From Adineta vaga (lineage: Eukaryota > Rotifera), in assembly GCA_021613535.1 (NCBI GenBank), contig CP075494.1, positions 10,726,001-10,790,000 of the forward strand: a stretch of DNA of 64,000 nt, written 5' to 3'. Shown one piece after another: positions 1 through 11,156 of the stretch. Made by a program: the position numbers and the translations under genes. The number at the start of each line of letters is the position of its first letter. Position 1 is the first letter of the stretch. The notes under the pieces are model-generated. The model was given only the letters and a program-made list of their open reading frames with translations. It made no database searches and had not been told where the DNA came from.

Positions 1-580
1 TCTTAAAAGAAAAACTATTCGTTTGTATATTATAACACAATTATCAAATGCACTTCGTTATTTGGAATCTCAACAAATCATTCATCGTGATATAGCAGCA
101 CGAAATTGTTTGATTTATTCAAATTTTGAAATTAAATTAACCAATACTGCTATGATATCCGAACAATTTCAATCGCATTATTATAAAATCAATCAAATTC
201 AATTACCTATTCGATGGATGCCACCCGAATGCATTATTCATGTAAGTCAAATCGTTCAAGAAATGTCTTATGAATGTTTTCTTTTTTATGATGATTTTAA
301 GAATCAATTTACATCACAATCGGATATTTGGTCATTCGGTATTACACTTTGGGAAGTCATGACGAATTGTTTAAGTTTACCGTATAGTTTATTAAATGAC
401 GAAGAAGTTTATCAACGATTAAAAACATGTCATGGTTTACAATTATCAAAACCAGAATATTTAAGTAAAGAATTAATTGATTTAATGTTAGAATGTTGGC
501 GTCCCTACAATGAACGACCAACATTTCAAGAGATTTATAATTTTTTTAATAGACGTCTCTATGGGATGAATATTATTTGA
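1..580 (+). CDS. DDR-like receptor tyrosine kinase, C-terminal part (5' end outside window)
   Basis: This is the C-lobe of a tyrosine kinase domain, open to the left window edge and ending in TGA at 578-580. The catalytic loop HRDIAARN, the RWMPPE substrate/APE-type motif, SDIWSFGITLWE and a CW-x5-RPTFQEI tail are all visible. Spacing and sequence resemble discoidin domain receptors (LPYSLLNDEEV against QPYSQLSDEQV). A 60-bp in-frame intron (242-301, GTAAGT to TTTTAAG) must be removed; the joined protein then has the family's length between MPPE and SDIW. The DFG magnesium motif is absent: after IKL the sequence is TNTAM where ADFGM is expected. The protein may therefore be a pseudokinase. 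The N-lobe lysine is not in the window, so this cannot be settled here. Assignment to DDR rather than another receptor kinase is likely but not certain. Confidence 0.8.
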   Translation, partial: LKRKTIRLYIITQLSNALRYLESQQIIHRDIAARNCLIYSNFEIKLTNTAMISEQFQSHYYKINQIQLPIRWMPPECIIHVSQIVQEMSYECFLFYDDFKNQFTSQSDIWSFGITLWEVMTNCLSLPYSLLNDEEVYQRLKTCHGLQLSKPEYLSKELIDLMLECWRPYNERPTFQEIYNFFNRRLYGMNII

Positions 581-1934
581 AATGAATGGCAATACTTGTA
601 TATAAATACGATCGATTTTATTGTCTTATGTTTGACATATTTGAAGTTTATGCTATCTTAGATTTAGTATATAAATAAAAAACAAAATTCATCATTTCGT
701 ATATTTATTTGATTCGAAATTAGACTATTTGAAAGTTAACCAGTTATTTTGATATTGTTCTTGTATATGAAGCGAACGGGAATGACCACCGATCCTTTTC
801 GCTTTTTTTGATGATCCTTTCGTTTACGATCTGCAGATGTTAGATCAATACGAAATATATATTTCAAAATATTCAGAATGCCGATGTCGATGAAATTGTA
901 TCTAGTGGGTAAAATGCATCTTATTTGCAGCCGTTTTCATTCCAACAAATCTTACTATTTATTATTCCCTTTTCTGAAAGAAAATGTTATACAGCATTAA
1001 AATCATGGCCTAGAAAAGCATAAACTTTGTCTGTCCAAGTCAATCAGAATTCAGCATGCGTATAATAGTAAAAACGAATCGTTGATCACCACAGAAGAGA
1101 ACTCGAATATGGTATTCGTTTTTCAAAATGTTTCATGCTCTCTCTTCGTGAAGATAAAGATTTGTTTCTGAGGTTGGAAGGAGGATTAAATATATGTGTA
1201 ATTTTCTGTATATGTCTGATCAGAAAGGGGTATGAAGAAGAGGTGTCAGATAGATTGGTTTATGCAATAAGGTGTGGGTGTGGGTGTATTTGAGAATCGA
1301 TGAAACAATACTCACACTCGCATCGTCACACACATCCTCATCTTCATCAATACTGCACGTAAATAATGATGTTGAGCAAAAATGACATAATTTTTTCTTT
1401 AATTTATTAAGATTGTTTGAGTAATAAACAAGAATTCATTTTCATCTGATTTTATGTTTTTTCATTGTTCAATCATAAAATTTACTTTTCGCGTTGACAA
1501 AAGTATTTTCTTCTTCTTCTTCTTCTTCTTCACACTCGACACGTTAAAAAGGTTTTTAATGAAAAATGGATTCATTTTTTTTACGGTGTCGATAAATTAC
1601 GTAGTTGTAAGGAAAAAACAGTCAGTATATTGAACCTTCGATTTCGTATCGATTCGAATGAATTCTATATCATTAAAATATCTCTGTGTTTCGACAAGAT
1701 TATATTTACCATGTTGGTTTGTTTACTGCGACATGTTATTTACACGCATGGTTGAGAATTTTCTAGCAAATACAATCGAAAATAAAGCAACAGTATGTAA
1801 AATTTTATTTATTGCAGACTGCTTTGACGTGCAAGAGAAATATCATTGATAGAAAATCCATCTCATGAATTTTCATACTTTCAAGTTTAATCACATCTTA
1901 TTTTTCTTTTAAGAAAAGCGAAACTCGAATACAG
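581..1934. other. Intergenic, no supported gene; (TTC)n microsatellite
   Basis: There is no ORF with coding character over about 1.35 kb. A (TTC) run of about eight units lies near 1508-1532, and there are GTGTGGGTGTGGGTG-type simple repeats near 1272-1290. The 63-codon ORF at 1658-1849 has no splice or family support. Confidence 0.6.
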
Positions 1935-4836
1935 TCACGTTATTTCAGGCATTGATTCCACCTTATCAATGTACGTGAATCGTATCGGATGACAAACTTT
2001 TTTCTTCAATGGACGACTCTGTTGTTTATGTTTTTTACAATATTTATCTGTTGGATTGATATGGAAAACATGTTCCAAAATATCGAGAGCACCAACGAAA
2101 ACAAATACACCAACTATAAATATGATTGCAACATATCCAAATGATTTCGATACCATCTGAAGAGTAGCTAATGTATTTCCAGTGATCTCACAATGTCGAC
2201 CAGAATAACTCTTTGTTAAACATTCACATTCATAATCTTGCAATGTCGATCGACACACACCCATATTCTGACATGTCACATTCCAACAGTGATTGATCAT
2301 TGTTTCACAATGCACACCTGTCCATCCATTTGCACAGTCACAAACATAATCACTATTACTCACATTGATACAAGTGCCTAGAAAAACAATAAAGACATAG
2401 CTTGTGAGTAAGAAAAGAATGATTTGTGGAAAACTACTATTATGCCAACAAGTATCTGGTTGACATGGTTGAATATCGTGTTCACAATGAGTTCCATTGA
2501 AACCAGATGAACACTGACAGAAATAACCATCGGATGTAGTGTTATCGGTGATGCATTTGCCTTGATTTTGACAAGGCTGAAGTATATCACAAAGAGTACT
2601 AGAAATATTGCATGATGAACCAATAAAAGAGGACGATGGGCATGTAGGAAGGATAAACTTAAACAATGATTCAGCTAAAATGGTAAGAAAGAAACGATGA
2701 ATTTGAGTGTAAATTTGCAGGAACTAACTTTGTGTTATGGACGTTGTTGGATATGAAGCTGTGAAAAGAGTTGAAGATTCTTTGTTCATTTTTGAAAGAT
2801 GTTCATCAGTTGTGGTCATTGGATGAGTGATTGTTGTTATGTCATAAATTCGTGTGGTTTGAACAGAAGCTGTAACATCTGATGATCAAAATATATAGTA
2901 GAAATAGCTATAACTTACTAGTTTGTTTTTGTTCCAATGTAGTTGAAATCGATAATAGGGTGGAATCTATCAAATGAAATTAGTAGGTTAAAATGGTCAC
3001 TAATTCTTGCTGAGAATATGTCTTACCCATTACAGTTGACGTCAACATCTTCTGAATAGTAGTTGTAACAATTGATGCGGGGTGAGTAGGAGCTAAAAGA
3101 TATCGTCTGTACAAAAGTAGAAGAAAATAAGCAACACACTTATTATTGGATGTATCGTTGTTGTGATGATGGATGAAAACACTATATTTATCAAGTCATA
3201 TGCATCATTCAATATTCTGATATACAACTTACCAACACTTGTTGTTATTGGAATAATCGATGTTGTGCTTACTGTTAAAGTAGATTCAGCATGTGTTGAT
3301 TGAACAGCAACTGTTTCGTTATAATTCAAGATGAGAAATAAAAAAAAAGAATTTGAAACAAACCTGTACTGGTTTTTTGTATTGTTGTCACAATGGTTGT
3401 GAAGATAGATTCTAAACACCGGAACGAACAGAAAATGTCTGCGACTAATAAGAAATGAGAACTCACCGATAGTGGTTGTCAGTACTGTTGTATTTAAATT
3501 TTGTTGTATTTGATTATAAACTGAAAACGAGAGGACATATCATTACTCATCATAAGTTTCAAGATGGATGAATTCTCCATAGAATAGACTCAAAAATAGA
3601 AATATCTTAGTTCTAAAGAAACTCACCGCAAGAATTAATGGAGAGAGAAAACTTTTGAATTCTATTATTGTCATGATCGGTTACATATATATTTCCGTAA
3701 CTATCGAAACTGAGACTTTGTGGTTTCTTTAATTGATATAGTTTGTCGCCATCTGTATTAGCACATCCAGCCAAACAGCGAAATCCATTTGGTCCTGATC
3801 CTAATATTCGATGATTGTCCGTATCGGCAATATATATATAACTGTCTCCGTCGAGAATCACTCCTTTAGGATCAGATAAAGTAAACGATCCTGTTACTAC
3901 AGTTGTACCATTTGGATTATTTAAACTGAATCGCTGAATTCTATTATTGTTTGAATCTGCGACGTACAAATCAAAATTAAAATCAACAAATATTCCTCTA
4001 GGTTTATCCAGTTGGTATGGTTTATTGCCATTAGACCCTGTTCCAGCAGCATCGACTAATGATGAACTATTGAAATTCAACGACTTCTTCAGAACTTTGT
4101 GTTTAGCTTCAATAGAACAATAGAGATTGTTGTACAAATCAACAAATAACGCATCACATCGCTCAGTAACTACCATCACTGTAGCACCACTTGTGGCATT
4201 AACAGACCATTTACTAACAATCTTATTATCTTTTCCATTATCTATATAAATATCACCAGTTGTGGTAGCAAAAATTCCTCGTGGTTCTTTTAAGCCATTC
4301 GAAATAGTTCTTGATAAACTAATATTACTATTATACCAAACTAAAACACGATCATTTTTTTCATCTGCGAAGTAGATTGTATTATTTGTATTAATGAAAA
4401 TACCAACAGGATTATCTCCGATATCGTTTTTCTCTATCAAAGTGGTTGCATTAGGATTCCACGTTGCATTAGAACAGAGTCTTGGCAAATTATATGAAAC
4501 TACTTTGAAGAAAAAAAATACACATTTTCACGAATACTTTGAGAGCAAAACGAATCATCAGAAGTATTATGAATATACCATAATCGTTTTCTGATTTATC
4601 CACGGAAAATAGTTACAAACGAATGTTTTTGTTTTTGAAAGTTTTTCTTAGTATTAACATATGACAACGAATAACGAACAACCACTATATTATTCATCAG
4701 TAAATTCATTTCATCATAGTTTTACTATCTCCTAAAATACTTCGATTTTCTAGGGTGAAAACATACCAATATTTTGACCAAAACATATCATACTCTTAAA
4801 TATGATACTCCGTAAGATGATTTCCATTTTATGCAT
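1935..4836 (-). CDS. NHL-repeat / Ser-Thr stalk / EGF single-pass membrane protein (paralogue of 11157-16176)
   Basis: The coding exons run right to left. Exon 1 (4836 or 4827 to 4767) encodes the N-terminal leader and ends in phase 1. A large exon (4499-3627) encodes an NHL-type propeller: repeated PxGIFVD, LYVADSxNNRIQRF and IYIADTDNHRI blocks, about six blades. Several micro-exons between about 3520 and 2690 encode a Thr/Ser-rich stalk and keep phase 1 at both ends. Two exons (about 2674-2438 and 2377-1935) encode three EGF-like repeats, a TM helix around YVAIIFIVGVFVFVGALDIL and a basic cytoplasmic tail. NHL propellers and EGF repeats usually bind protein or sugar ligands, so a surface receptor or adhesion role is inferred; no enzymatic motif is seen. 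Domain order and intron phases match the plus-strand paralogue 6 kb away. Micro-exon count and exon 1 are less certain than the large exons. Confidence 0.8.
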
Positions 4837-5284
4837 CTGTAGTTCTTATGTTGTTGTATTACGTACTTCACGAACAGAAAATGTCCTTATATACTAGTAT
4901 CATTGGCGTATAAAAATTTTCTTCGATCTTTATTTATGTATGAATTTTTAATTACAAAATAAGGTAGACTTGTTGATTCAACATACGATTGAACTCCAAA
5001 CAAAAAATAATTATTATTTATGATAAATACTATAAATTCAATTCAATAGTTTGCCTTTTCTCCGGACAAAAACCAATAAATTTTAATCAATAGTTTGAAT
5101 TTTTATGTACCTCATCTGACTTTTGTTTTTCTTAATATCTTCCTACGGAAGTAGTTTTCTCCTCAAAAAGCAATCTTCTTCTAGAATTATCAGCAGATAA
5201 GTATATTGAGTCGATCAATATTTTATTCAATAGCAAATAGTTCTCATATTCTCGTTTTTTTTTAAAGAGATAGATATTGTATCT
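4837..5284. other. Intergenic between two minus-strand genes
   Basis: About 450 bp of AT-rich sequence. It contains the presumed promoter of the NHL/EGF gene on its left and the 3' flank of HPS1 on its right. No recognisable element was seen. Confidence 0.5.
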
Positions 5285-8050
5285 TCATTGCTCATCAAGT
5301 TCTGTTAAACGTGGCCAAAGTTTTTCACATTGCTCCAGAACAATACTGGGTGGAACTATACGTAAATGTACGCAAATCAATTCCAAATATCCGATCGATG
5401 TTTTATCAATCATTGATGAATAATTTTCATACGCTAATGCTCTAGAAAAGAAAACAAATTGTCGGTTGACATTCACTATAAACAGAATTACTTGTAAAAA
5501 TCAAAATATAAGATACCAGGTGGTTGATATTCTACGAACGGTTTGTGAACTCGCATAGATGCACCCTAAAAATCAAACAGACAAATGTTTTAGAGATTAG
5601 TATAGATCTGAATCATCATAGTATCAATAGTACATAAGTACATACATTACTTTCTTGTAATCTTAACGTATAATTATACGTGAAATATTCATCCGTCACT
5701 GTATATGATGAACAACCACGTTTTAATGCTGAGAGACATTCTAATTCAAATGCCAATATCTAGAATAAAGACACTATCGAATACATTGCAGAATATTACA
5801 TTCAGTTCTACTTACTTTTTTTTCAATAAGATGTTCTAATCCGTGATTATTCATATATTGTTGAAATTCATCTGTATACAAACCTGGAGTAAAGATTTGT
5901 CCACGAAAACGATCAATAAATGCAAAATGTACAAGACCAGGAAAATCATTATGAAAACTAAATTGTAATATTCAATCGAAAACATCAATCTCTATCGAAG
6001 AAATCAAGTACGTACAAGTTCATTGTAATATTTCGTTGTGCTTTAATTTCAATAAATGAAAACCAATCACCCAATTGTTCGCATAATTTATTACGAAGAA
6101 TTTGAATAAATGATGACTCAATTAAAGAATCATCACCTATGGATAGATCAATTTGTTGGTCATTTTCAAGAGCATATTCATCTGATTCGAAAAATAAATG
6201 ATGAAATATTTTAATAGAATAATCAGTCATTTGACTTAGATTGATTAGAATCTTTTGACCACTAGAAAACGAAATCAAAATCGATCAATGAATCAATCTG
6301 GAACGATTTGAATTACTCGTCATCTTCTTCATTAATAATATCCTTTGTTTTTCGTGATGATTTATAAATTGATGGTGAATCATTTAAGATAGTTGAAAGA
6401 AAATTCGTTCGAAGTTTTCGATTTTCAAACTGAAAAAGAAAAAATCTTCAATCAATGATAAATCTCGCATAAATCATATAAATCTTACATATCGTCGAAT
6501 AATTGCATTCGTTTCAATCGATCTGATGTGATTACTTAATCGAGTGTATATAAAACGTGATTGAGTTTTAAAGAAATCGAGTTGATGTATAAATTCTGAT
6601 AGGATTGAACATGCAGAACTACTTTTCCACTGAAATTTATTAATTATAATGGAACTATTTGATCATAATTTTGAACTTACTTCAACGAGAATCAGAGCAG
6701 AAACTTCATTTGTCAATTGTATTGTATACATTGTGAATGGTACGAGTGATTTATTTGATGTTTTCATAAAGACAACTTCAATACGACGATTTTCATTTGT
6801 TTTCGAAATTTCTATTGGAGGGAAATTCGGTAATGATAATGTCTATCGTAAACGAATTCAAAAATGTTAATCAAATGAAAAAAGAATGAAATTTTACTCG
6901 TCGAGTTGAAGAAAATCGAATATCGTCTGTTAATTCTCTTGCTGAACTCGTTAGATTTTGATGATCGATATCATTATTTGTTTTATATATATGAGCCATG
7001 ATATTTGATGAAGGATTCTTTTGTAATTTAAATTGATTACGTAATCGACGGCTAGTATTATTCAATAATAATAAGAAAATATCACTATTACTTAGTCGGT
7101 ATTGTTCATTACTAAATATTCAATTAATACAAACATTTACAATTGAAGAACAATCAAACCTGAAATGCATATAAACAATTTTATCTTTACATGTAATAAG
7201 TGTAAATGTAGGTATAGTATGAAGTAAAGATTCAACTTCTTTATTGAGGATTGTACATGTATTAGAACATTGTTGATGAATCAATGAATTAATAAGTAAA
7301 TATTCACAACTCTATTCATAATAAGAAAAATTACCAAAAAAATCAAGTAAGAGTTGAAATTTACTTCGAACACAAGTGCTTGATTAGTTAATATATTATT
7401 TAGATAGTATTGAAGCGAAGCAGATATTCGATTGATTAATTTGCCAACAGTTTTACTTTTTCTATTTGTAAATGTATTTCACACAATTATGTGAGGAGAA
7501 TTCTTCGAATACTTACGTGAATGGTAAAGCACCTAGATGGAATTTGACTAATGTTTTGAATAGATTGATTGCCTTTAATACAACGATATTACCAAATGAT
7601 TCGTCAACCATACATATCACTCGATTTTCTCCAATCTATCGATAAAAAATAAGACAAGATTTCGATACTAATCATCCACAACAAAATGTCTTCATCATAC
7701 CAAATCGAAGTAGACTCGTATATGTGATTGAAGTGTTATTTGTCTAATAGGACTTTTTCGATATAATGTTTGTTCATAAAAAGTCAATAATGTAGAGAAA
7801 TGTTGAACGAAGACATCATCAATTGAAAAATTGATTTCCAAATCATTCTGGACATTCATTATGAAAAGATTTTAATTGACAAAAAAGTAACTAGTTGAAT
7901 TATTCTTACTTGATTATTTTCATCAAATGAATAACCTCGATCGATAAATGATTGTTGCAAATATGTAAAAAGATCATTTGTTAAAAATCGATAGACTAAT
8001 GAAGAATTTTTTTCAAAAACAAATATACCAAATAGACAACGTGTGACCAT
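5285..8050 (-). CDS. HPS1: HPS1 homologue, BLOC-3 complex subunit (Rab32/38 GEF)
   Basis: In animals HPS1 pairs with HPS4 to form BLOC-3, the exchange factor for Rab32/Rab38 in lysosome-related organelle biogenesis. The start ATG at 8050 opens MVTRCLFGIFVFEKNSS, matching the family's N-terminal longin strand. About ten short exons follow with introns of 50-70 bp. Near the C-terminus, LCEQLGDWFSFIEIKAQRNI followed by TMNLYVLDFF aligns with the human segment around LTDWKDFLLVKSRRNITM. A downstream exon carries LVHFAFIDR, and the last exon, YLELICVHLRIVPPSIVLEQ, matches the human end (YELLALHLSVIPTDLLVQQ). The stop codon is at 5285-5287. Interior exon boundaries were not all fixed. The gene lies 111 bp downstream of the UNC93A-like gene on the same strand, so co-transcription is possible. 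Confidence 0.85.
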
Positions 8051-8161
8051 ATTTTTTCAAACTCAAAATGAAGATAACATTTGCATGTTTAAATATCTAT
8101 ATGACAGGTTTTATTTATTTTAGAAAAGAAAGAAAAGAAATTCAGAACGTTAAATGAATCA

Positions 8162-10153
8162 TCAGTTTGTCGCATTTGTAACAGCACATTTGTTTTGGGA
8201 ACGTTGTTTCAATCGAAGATGAATTTCAACAAATGCATAACAAATCATACTCAGAGATAAATAGACGAGAAGAAGAATTAGAGATAAACGAATAGTAATA
8301 TAACTAGAATACTAAAATATATCAAGAATATATATTCAAATATTTTTGTTTTCAATTCAAGATAAAGAAACTTACACTGTAAGTAATAACAAAACCAACA
8401 GATTTCCAAAGACGATATTTTGCTAATGCACTTGGATCAGTTTCCGAATAAAGAACCGTATAAGTCGCTAAAATATAAATGAATTTTGTTTGTTACTTAA
8501 TACTGTTCTCATTCTTACCAATCACTTGTGTTTGCCAAATAGCATCTGCTATTCCCCAAAATCCCGCAATAACAAATAATAAAACCATTTGATTCGATTG
8601 TGGATTCCAAAGAAACATTAAAATAATCATTGCATAATTAATTAAAGCAGCAACAACAAATACAAAAATTCGACCAGTATATTTAACCAATCGACCAAAT
8701 ACATAACTACTCAAAGCTTGAAATACTCCATTACATACCATAACTAATCCAACATAACTAAAGAGAGAAATCTTGAGAATGTTTGAAGCAAAAGAGAATA
8801 TTGAATTTTACCGGATGCCAATTAAACAAGTAATAAAAGCCTAATCATTAAAGAAATCGAAATTTAATACTTTTACGAAAAGAAATATTTTATTTTTCTA
8901 CTCGAGTGAATTGTGCAGTGAAAAAAGCCGTTTCAATTGTTGTCCACATTGTTAATGGAATAAGAAAAAATTGATCGATATATTTCCATTTTTTCAATGA
9001 TAAAAGTACTTCTAAACTTTTGTTTAATAACTGTTTCATTGTTTCTGAAAGCCAAAGAATAAATCTTCTGAATTCAAAAATTTTCTTTCTTTCCTACGTT
9101 TTTGTGTTAATTGAATTGAATCCAATGTAAAGAATAATAATAACATTGATAAAAAACCCATTCCCGTAAATATTCCACAAAGAATATAACGCTACAAATG
9201 AAATATATCATTTCTATTTGACATTATTTCGATATTTTCTTACGGTAGTATCATTTACATCTTGCGTTGTATTCGTTGGTAGAGCAGATTGTGGATCAAA
9301 ATGAATTCCACAATTGTATTTTTGTGCAGTACTAGATTGATTTAAAACAAAATAGGAGATAAGATTTCCCCAGATTGTATTTGTACCAAAGAGTGCAAAG
9401 AAAATACCGAAAAATAAACTAACAGATATTTCATGAGTTTGATTTTTATGTTGAGAATGATAACGAGCTATTTGATTAAGATAGGTTGCTTTTGCAGTCC
9501 ACAAGGGTGCAGCTGCTAAACCGACAAATGCAGCACCTAGGAAACAAAACGTTTCATTTTTATCATAAAATAATAAACACAATTGTATAGATACGATGTT
9601 ATAAAAAAAAAAGAACTTGAAAACTTACTGATATACATAAGTACTGGTAAAGGTTTGATATTCGCAGCTATATAAAATATATAACCAATTTCAGCAAGAA
9701 TAATTGTCCATTTTAAACCAAATAAATCCATTGAAACACCAATTAAGGCAATAGAACTAAACTAGGATGTACAAAAGAAAAATCTTATTACAAAATCGAA
9801 TAATTTGATAAACTTACAATTAAGAACGAATATGTAATAATTAAAGAATTAACACCGACATTATTTTTTACATTTAAACTCGATTGTAATGTTACCATAC
9901 CATTGTAAGCAGTAAACATAAGAATAAAAGCAATGGAAATTAAAATTAAATTCTTATAAATTTTTCGAATAGAAAATATCGGTATAATATCATTTGGAAC
10001 GGATTGCTCTGTAGAATCTATGGTTGATTTCAATGGATCAATTGTCATAATAGCTATTTTACTTGCTGCATTAGTTTGATCTTCACTTGTTGAACTGATA
10101 AAAGATAATTTTCGAGGTATTTCATTCGGTTCATCGATATTATTCTCAACCAT
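8162..10153 (-). CDS. UNC93A: UNC93A-like major facilitator superfamily membrane protein
   Basis: This is a multi-pass membrane protein of the UNC93 branch of the MFS, a family linked to potassium-channel regulation and Toll-receptor trafficking; the transported substrate is unknown. The start ATG is at 10153. A hydrophilic N-terminal tail of about 60 residues precedes TM1 (LILISIAFILMFTAYNGM, then VTLQSSLN), which matches UNC93A closely. Later exons carry AAFVGLAAAPLWTAKATYLN, FFGIFFALFGTNTIWGNLIS, an N-glycosylation-rich loop (TNTTQDVNDTT), FGRLVKYTGRIFVFVVAALI, and FWGIADAIWQTQ, a family signature. The next exon gives LAKYRLWKSVGFVI, and the last exon ends at TGA 8162-8164 after a final TM helix. 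Roughly nine exons with short introns were read. HPS1 begins 111 bp downstream on the same strand. Confidence 0.88.
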
Positions 10154-11156
10154 GTTTTAGTTTTTCTTTCGACTCAATGAAATAGACGAGAGACAGAGAT
10201 TATGGGTGTGCGACTGATAAGGTTAAAAAGAAAATGTGGACTTGTGTCATAAATAATGAAAATAAATATCTACTTTTTCTTTTGTTCTTCAATGAAAGAA
10301 ACTTTTCGATTTTAGAAGAAAATGAACAATAAAATATTTTGTTATCGTGTGATTTATGAAAATATAAGCACGAGTTTTGTCGGATTATCACTGTCAGTAA
10401 ATAACATATCAAGATATGTGAGACATAGAAGAACTAGATTTGTCACAAGTGATGTTTTTTATCAATATTTGAGTACTGCAAAGGTTAGAGTTTGTGAATG
10501 AATTATTGTGATCTTTAGTAAAGATTCGAGGATCATGAATGAAAATATTTCTTTCTAGGTCAGATGAAATTCTTTTTGGAACAAGTGAAGATTACAAGAG
10601 AAATCGAGAAATAAAATCAATAATTATATAATGAAATTCTAATTGTTCTGTGAATATTTATACCATTAAACACATAGAAAATGTCAGGTTTTATGTTAAA
10701 CTGAAATATAGACAATCATTCCTTTTTATTCAAAACTTAGTGGCGTCTATGTCAGAAATGGAGAAACCCGCATTTCTTATGTTTGTTTATCAACGGAACT
10801 AAATTGTTTTTAAGAGAAAAAATATTTAATCTCGGTCAATAAATTTTTCCTGCATCTAAGTTTTCTATTTTGTTTGTCCAAGAAATTGAATTACAGATAC
10901 ATTCTTCGGAAACAGAAATAGTTTTTGGAAATTATGTTAAATATTATAAGTCTTCAGGTAAATAACTCAACTTTATTTGTTGTTAATATATATATATTAG
11001 TATTTTTTCAAATTGTTGCTCAGTAACGTTCTTTTCTGGATCAATTCAGCTTGAAATGTAATTCCGTGTCGAGAGAATGTTTAATATTGGAAAGGTATAT
11101 GAGATAATTCTGAACAATTTTTCAAATATATTTTTGTAACTTTGATGTAGTCGAAT
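10154..11156. other. Divergent intergenic region
   Basis: About 1 kb between the UNC93A-like start (-) and the plus-strand NHL/EGF gene start, so it should hold both promoters. A short TATATATATATTAG run lies near 10990. The 70-codon ORF at 10200-10412 has no coding support. Confidence 0.5.

Noticed and set aside
1658-1849. 63-codon ORF in the first intergenic region
   Set aside because: Isolated, with no splice partners and no recognisable domain.
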